From Rutidosis leptorrhynchoides (taxonomy: Eukaryota > Streptophyta > Magnoliopsida > Asterales > Asteraceae), in NCBI RefSeq assembly GCF_046630445.1, contig NC_092338.1:149096501-149160500 (forward strand): DNA of 64,000 nucleotides. Direction: 5' to 3'. The notes beneath the pieces were generated by a model. It was not told the DNA's origin. It searched no databases and saw only the letters and a list, made by a program, of their open reading frames with translations. The position numbers and the translations under genes are program-made. Below, in pieces: positions 57,233 to 64,000 of the stretch (positions within the stretch are counted from its first letter, which is position 1; each line of letters starts with the position of its first letter).

Positions 57233-57919
57233 GGGTATGTTTGGCACAACTAGCTGTTAGTTGGAAGCTCGTAGCTGTTAGCTGGAAGCTAGAAGTTGGC
57301 AGCTGGAAGCTGACTGCTGAAAGTTTTTTAGATTTATTTAGGCGTTTGAAAGAGTAGCTGGAGCTGTTTAAAAAAGGATACAATTACAAAAATGGACGTA
57401 CATTAGGAAAAAAACACTTAAATATCATCAATTTAATTCCATAAAACATAACCGAAAAAAAAACCCTCAAGAACATAATATAATAGTACTAATTTTTAAT
57501 GAGGTGAATTATATATTAATGTAGTAATATCGTTTAATAACAACACAAATTCAAAACACTAGTAACTGACAACACTAGTAAGAGTATGTATGTCGAGCAT
57601 GGAGCTGACTTAAAAAAAAAAAGCCATACAAGACCTACAATATAAATGCATACGTGTTGTGTGAGTAAATAAATGAGTGGGCTTTCAAATAAATGGAAGG
57701 ATACAATGGTAATTAAAAAACTAAAAAGCTCAATTTTCTTTTAAACGGCTAGTATTCATAGCGTTTGACATTAGAGCTTAATGAAGCTTTTTCAAAAACT
57801 TGAAAAGCTCTAAGCTATTACATCCAAATGAAACTTTTTATTATATAGAAGCTTTTTCGTAAAAATTAAAAGCTAAAAGCTCTAAAAAAATTTTAAAAAG
57901 CTCCTAGTCAAACATGGCC
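57233..57919. mobile_element. Possible hAT-like MITE (687 bp)
   Basis: Ends GGGTATGTTTGGC and (reverse complement of the right end) GGCCATGTTTGAC; both arms are rich in AGCT-containing repeats (AGCTGTTAGCTGGAAGCT / AAAAGCTCTAAGC). No convincing target duplication, so superfamily and exact limits are tentative. Confidence 0.45.
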
Positions 57920-59777
<1,858 letters not shown>

Positions 59778-59785
59778 GTTATATA

Positions 59786-60186
59786 CACTGTTGTAAAAAA
59801 CTCGATTACTCAACGATTAATCTTCGATTAATCTTTTTAAGAACAATCCGTTTCGATTTCTAAAAATCCATTTAATTAAACGGTCAACGTCAATTGATGG
59901 GTCAAAACCGAATTTGATGACCAAAATCAGTCGAAGTAAAAAATGGTTAACATTTTAACATGAATCTACACTAAAACTTTATAGTTTTGGAGCAAAATGA
60001 ACAATTTTATACAATTATCTTAAAGTTTATTTTTATATTTATTGTTTTTTCCTATATTTACACATATAATTTTTAAAATTTAATATTCAAATGTATACAG
60101 TACAATCCGATTAATCCCTGAATTACCGATTAATCTTTTCAAAGTCCTGACCGATTAATCCCTGAATAGCGAATTTTGCAACCTTG
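59786..60186. mobile_element. hAT-type MITE (401 bp)
   Basis: Ends CACTGTTGTAAAA and (reverse complement of the right end) CAAGGTTGCAAAA, flanked by a perfect 8-bp repeat GTTATATA (59778-59785, 60187-60194). Subterminal repeats CGATTAATC occur several times in both orientations, as is typical of hAT transposase-binding regions. Non-coding. Confidence 0.85.
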
Positions 60187-60194
60187 GTTATATA

Positions 60195-61012
60195 TATACT
60201 AGTTTTTTGAGCCCGTGCGTTGTACGGGTGTGGATCCGTTCAAAAAATAATTTGCACCTCTTATTGGTATGCAAATAGCGATAAAAAAAATAGAAAAAGT
60301 ATAAGAGTTATTTAAGAGCCCGTGATGTTGACAAATTTTAAAAATTATGGGTTGCACGTTTGGTAAAAATAACCGGGCAAAATTAATTGATTATTACAAA
60401 TAATTATTCTTTTAAGTTTAAGAGTCTGTGGTGTTAACAAATTTTAAAAGTTCTTCTGAGTTTAAAAGTCCGTTTTATTGACAAATATTAAAAGTGATTT
60501 GGGTGGTGTTAGTAACTTAATATCTACAATTTTTTTCTCACCACTAATCTTTTTAATTATATATAATTATATACTACGTAATATTTTGATAAAATATGAG
60601 TACATTAAAAATTTGTCATGGAACGTAACGTTAGTAAAGTCTAAGTTATATTATTTTAGAATTATTATATATAATTATTTTTTGAATAAAAGTGTAATTC
60701 GCGAGTTTTAATTTTAGAAAAGTTGTTAGTCATTTCAGCAAAATAATGATACTCGGGGGAGTCGTCATGTATAATTAATATTATAATAGTTATATTTGTG
60801 TGTTCGTAAAAATTTAAAGACTTAAACTGTAAATTCAAATTACTTTCATATTTATTTCTAAAAAGAAATGTTCTGTTGGTAGTGCATCGAAGCTCCGTGT
60901 CAAATACAATTTATTGCGTTTAGTTCGTAAAATTATTTCAAGTTGAACGGTGATGACGGTGGAACCTAACTCGCGACGAACAGAAAGATAAATCCGTTAT
61001 AAAAATTTGGTG
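60195..61012. other. Intergenic, degenerate repeat
   Basis: Begins ATACTAGTTTTTTGAGCCCG and TGCGTTGTACGGGTG, a phrase widespread in plant intergenic DNA. No ends or coding capacity could be defined. Confidence 0.4.

Positions 61013-61537
<525 letters not shown>

Positions 61538-61601
<64 letters not shown>
61538..61601. repeat. (TA)n tract, left border of an inverted-repeat element
   Basis: About 32 TA units. Confidence 0.95.
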
Positions 61602-61604
<3 letters not shown>

Positions 61605-62179
61605 GCATGATCAATGGGGAAGTAATCAATCGGGGGGAAGCAAATTTTTATTTTTTCGTTTTTTTTGGAATTTTTTTTTCCGGCATCAAAATCACACGAA
61701 AATATGAACATTTAGAAGAGACACTTCGTGATGAATGTTATTATTTAGGCGGGAAAACGATCGACAAAAATAACATTCAAGATAATATTGTTCGTGAAGA
61801 ATATGAACATTTTTTTCTTCATGTTTTGTGAAGTAAAATTTAGCCCGATTTAAAGTTTATGGTTTAGGGTTTGGTGTTTTGGGTTTATTCCATAAACCCA
61901 AAACACCAAACCCTAAACCCTAAACTCTAAACCGTTCGTGTTAAAAACTCAATCTAAATTTAAATCTAAACCCTAAACCCTAAATTTCTAAACCCTAATA
62001 TCTAAACCCTATAAACCCTAATATCTAAACCCTAATATCTAAACCCCAATAGTTAAAATCTCAACATACGCTCGAAAAACACGGTAATTGCTATATATTG
62101 CTTATTCGAGCATTTTTCCGCCAAAATAAAAACATTTATCACAAAGTGTCTCTACTAAATGTTCATATTTTCATCCCAT

Positions 62180-62183
<4 letters not shown>
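61602..62183. mobile_element. Nested inverted-repeat element with telomere-like core, between (TA)n tracts
   Basis: Outer arms 61701-61757 and 62114-62170 are inverted copies with mismatches (AATATGAACATTTAG..., GAGACACTT..., GGCGGGAAAA). The inner arms 61861-61888 and 61892-61919 are a perfect 28-bp hairpin with loop TCC, built from TTTAGGG-like repeats. 61911-62045 adds degenerate CCCTAAA units. No TSD visible beyond TA. Likely a MITE-like element; family unknown. Confidence 0.6.

Positions 62184-62267
<84 letters not shown>
62184..62267. repeat. (TA)n tract between two inverted-repeat elements
   Basis: About 42 TA units. Confidence 0.95.
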
Positions 62268-62268
<1 letters not shown>

Positions 62269-63244
62269 TAACATTCATATGAGAATATAATGTTCTCATT
62301 TATATATTTGGTGAGAATACTTTTAAGCCACAAAAATTATTCCACCAAAATAGTTATTATCCCTCCTCCTTAAAATCTCTCTCTTGTTCATCAAGCTTTA
62401 AAATAAGTTACGTACATCACATCCAAATCCAAGATACATTTAACTCGTTTTCAATTGAAATACGGATTAATTAATACTGTAGACAATATTTTCCATACAT
62501 ATACATGTATGCTCTTCATTCAAGGATGTATATTTCAAAGAGGATGGGCATCCATTAATTATATTGAAGCTCATTCAACTAGTGATGCATCTTACCAAAC
62601 ATATCTAGATTATGGATACAAATTGATTCTCAAATCTCTACAAAATTGCACAGTTGTAACTTTGTTCCTTGAAAATGAAATACTCGTGTATAAAAATAAT
62701 AGGGATGCCTTAAATACTTAGGGATGCATGCATCTTTATATGTATATTATTTTAGAGTGTAAGTATCAGTATATTTATTTACGGAGTATCAGTTTTAGGG
62801 ATGCATTTGTATGTGTATATTGCTATGAATATGAAAAGGAGGTCTAACATACATGCACATGATATAAAGTTAAGTTAATGTAGGGATGCATTAGAATGGA
62901 CAGGCATAGGTGAGATACAATAATATTAGCTGATAAATATTGTCGATGCATGCAAACTTAAGTATGATCATAGATAATTATGTTATCAAACTAGGTAAGC
63001 AATAAAATTGTTCATTCGTTTAGCACTAGGAAGAAAAAGAAAGAAAAAATTTGAGATGATTAACGTGATGTTACAGTTTTGGTTTTGTCCGCATTATTTG
63101 GGTTTTAGTTTTAGTTTTGCTCTTAATTTATTTTAATTAGACTAAACATCATTTATATTAATATTTATATTTAATATTTAATTAATGAGTGGTCTACAAT
63201 TGTTCTCATCAAAAGTTAAAATGAGAACATTCTCATTTGAAAAC

Positions 63245-63248
<4 letters not shown>
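62268..63248. mobile_element. Inverted-repeat element with GAGAACATT ends, between (TA)n tracts
   Basis: Left end ATGAGAATATAATGTTCTCA and right end (reverse complement) ATGAGAATGTTCTCATTTT are inverted copies, each itself partly palindromic. The interior (about 0.9 kb) has one 88-codon frame (62455-62721) with no recognised family, which I do not call as a gene. Confidence 0.5.

Positions 63249-63299
<51 letters not shown>
63249..63299. repeat. (TA)n tract, right border
   Basis: About 25 TA units. Confidence 0.95.
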
Positions 63300-63304
<5 letters not shown>

Positions 63305-64000
63305 AGTTGCCATACATAGAATGACATGTGTCTTTTCTAAATAAAAATGTTTTTTATGATTAAAAGGGCTTTTTAGTCAAACACTTAAATATGAATTTTG
63401 AATTACTAGTCAAGGATGAAACGTGACTGCCCCATGATTATAGATTGACGGTTATTGCTTTTCTGTACAAGCTAAGTTAATATATTCATGTTCTTTCTTT
63501 TGCATTTTAAAATTACCTATGGAAGATACAAATGGAATCATTAGCGACCAAAAATAAGTTATGTTAATTTAATTTATATGGTATCTCTGACAAAGAAGAT
63601 AGTGACCTACGGTGTATCAAATTACTATGTATCAAATCATTATATGTAACCTCATATTGTGCGATGTATCATTGTATCAAATCACTATGTTATAAATCGT
63701 TATATGTATAATGTATGATGTTTCACCATATTGTATATCGTATGTGTATCATTTTTTTTTTTGATTAATAGGAAAGCAAAAATCATTATGCATCATTGAG
63801 TATATACGAATAATCGGTGTGTGTCATATACGGAGTGTTGAACAAGAATGTTAATTGTTATTTTTTTTTTTAGAAAACTATCATATTATTAAAAAATCAT
63901 GAACTGTACGAACGAGGCCTGCAATTTGGGCAGCTAAACATACACGAACGCTGCAAAGGTGGCTGCAAACTAGAACTTGACGAAGCTAAACAAAACAGAT
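63300..64000. other. Intergenic; possible retroposon 3' ends
   Basis: No gene. Two T-runs, at 63751-63763 (followed by GATTAATAGGAAAGCAAAAA) and 63858-63872 (followed by AGAAAACTATCATATTATTA), look like the reverse complement of LINE or SINE 3' tails with poly(A). The element bodies cannot be confirmed here. Confidence 0.3.

Noticed and set aside
61911..62045. Chromosome end or true telomere
   Set aside because: The CCCTAAA units are few, degenerate and inside an inverted-repeat element with ordinary sequence on both sides.
62455..62721. 88-codon ORF inside the second (TA)n-bounded element
   Set aside because: No family resemblance, AT-rich, and no related frame to support it.

Overview
This is a plant nuclear window: AT-rich and packed with LTR retrotransposons, with one intact intron-containing gene. 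The retroelement families (Tekay-like chromoviruses with 1.4-2.9 kb LTRs, and an Athila-type element) and the non-coding repeats suggest a eudicot, most likely a daisy-family (Asteraceae) genome. That assignment rests on pattern recognition, not on a search.

Layout. 1-20567 is a minus-strand nest. An Athila-type element (A, 1-7462, running off the left edge) abuts the 3' end of a short non-autonomous Tekay-like element (D, 7463-13809). D sits inside the pol gene of a Tekay-like element (E, 13810-20567). 20568-23442 is non-LTR sequence with old duplications. 23448-47965 is one plus-strand Tekay-like element (B) with both LTRs and a perfect 5-bp target duplication (TATAA). B is broken by three later events: a young, nearly intact minus-strand element C in its gag (28244-36765); a D-family LTR (D', 36766-38923) fused head to head to C; and a solo LTR (39585-42284, target duplication CTGTA) between protease and reverse transcriptase. 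From 47971 on, the sequence is low-copy gene space: a hAT MITE (49692-50021), a 1.46-kb Mutator-like inverted-repeat element (50585-52047), a Stowaway-like MITE, a six-exon polygalacturonase-like (GH28) gene on the minus strand (53374-56899, 463 aa), further MITEs, and a run of inverted-repeat elements separated by (TA)n tracts (61538-63299).

Three things stand out. (1) All eight Tekay-like LTR copies carry a module downstream of the promoter that would lie in the 5' leader of the element RNA. Three predicted hairpins keep their pairing while their sequence changes between LTR families, and they flank a small hairpin with a self-complementary six-base loop. (2) Elements B, E and C carry an extra sense ORF between primer-binding site and gag (ORF0). 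It contains one or two copies of a roughly 30-residue motif. D has lost gag and pol but keeps an ORF at this position. (3) Paired CATGCGATCGCATG- or CCGCGASTCGCGG-type palindromes lie just upstream of the TATA box in LTRs of both the Athila and the Tekay lineages, and the Athila and D' LTRs share a whole promoter segment.

How the parts work together: ORF0, gag (zinc knuckles), protease, RT/RNase H and integrase (with a chromodomain-like tail) form the copy-and-paste machinery of each Tekay-like element. C is the freshest, with one in-frame stop and roughly 0.4% difference between the shared parts of its LTRs. B, E and A are interrupted by stops or insertions. Coordinates were indexed by hand and may be off by one or two bases at some boundaries.
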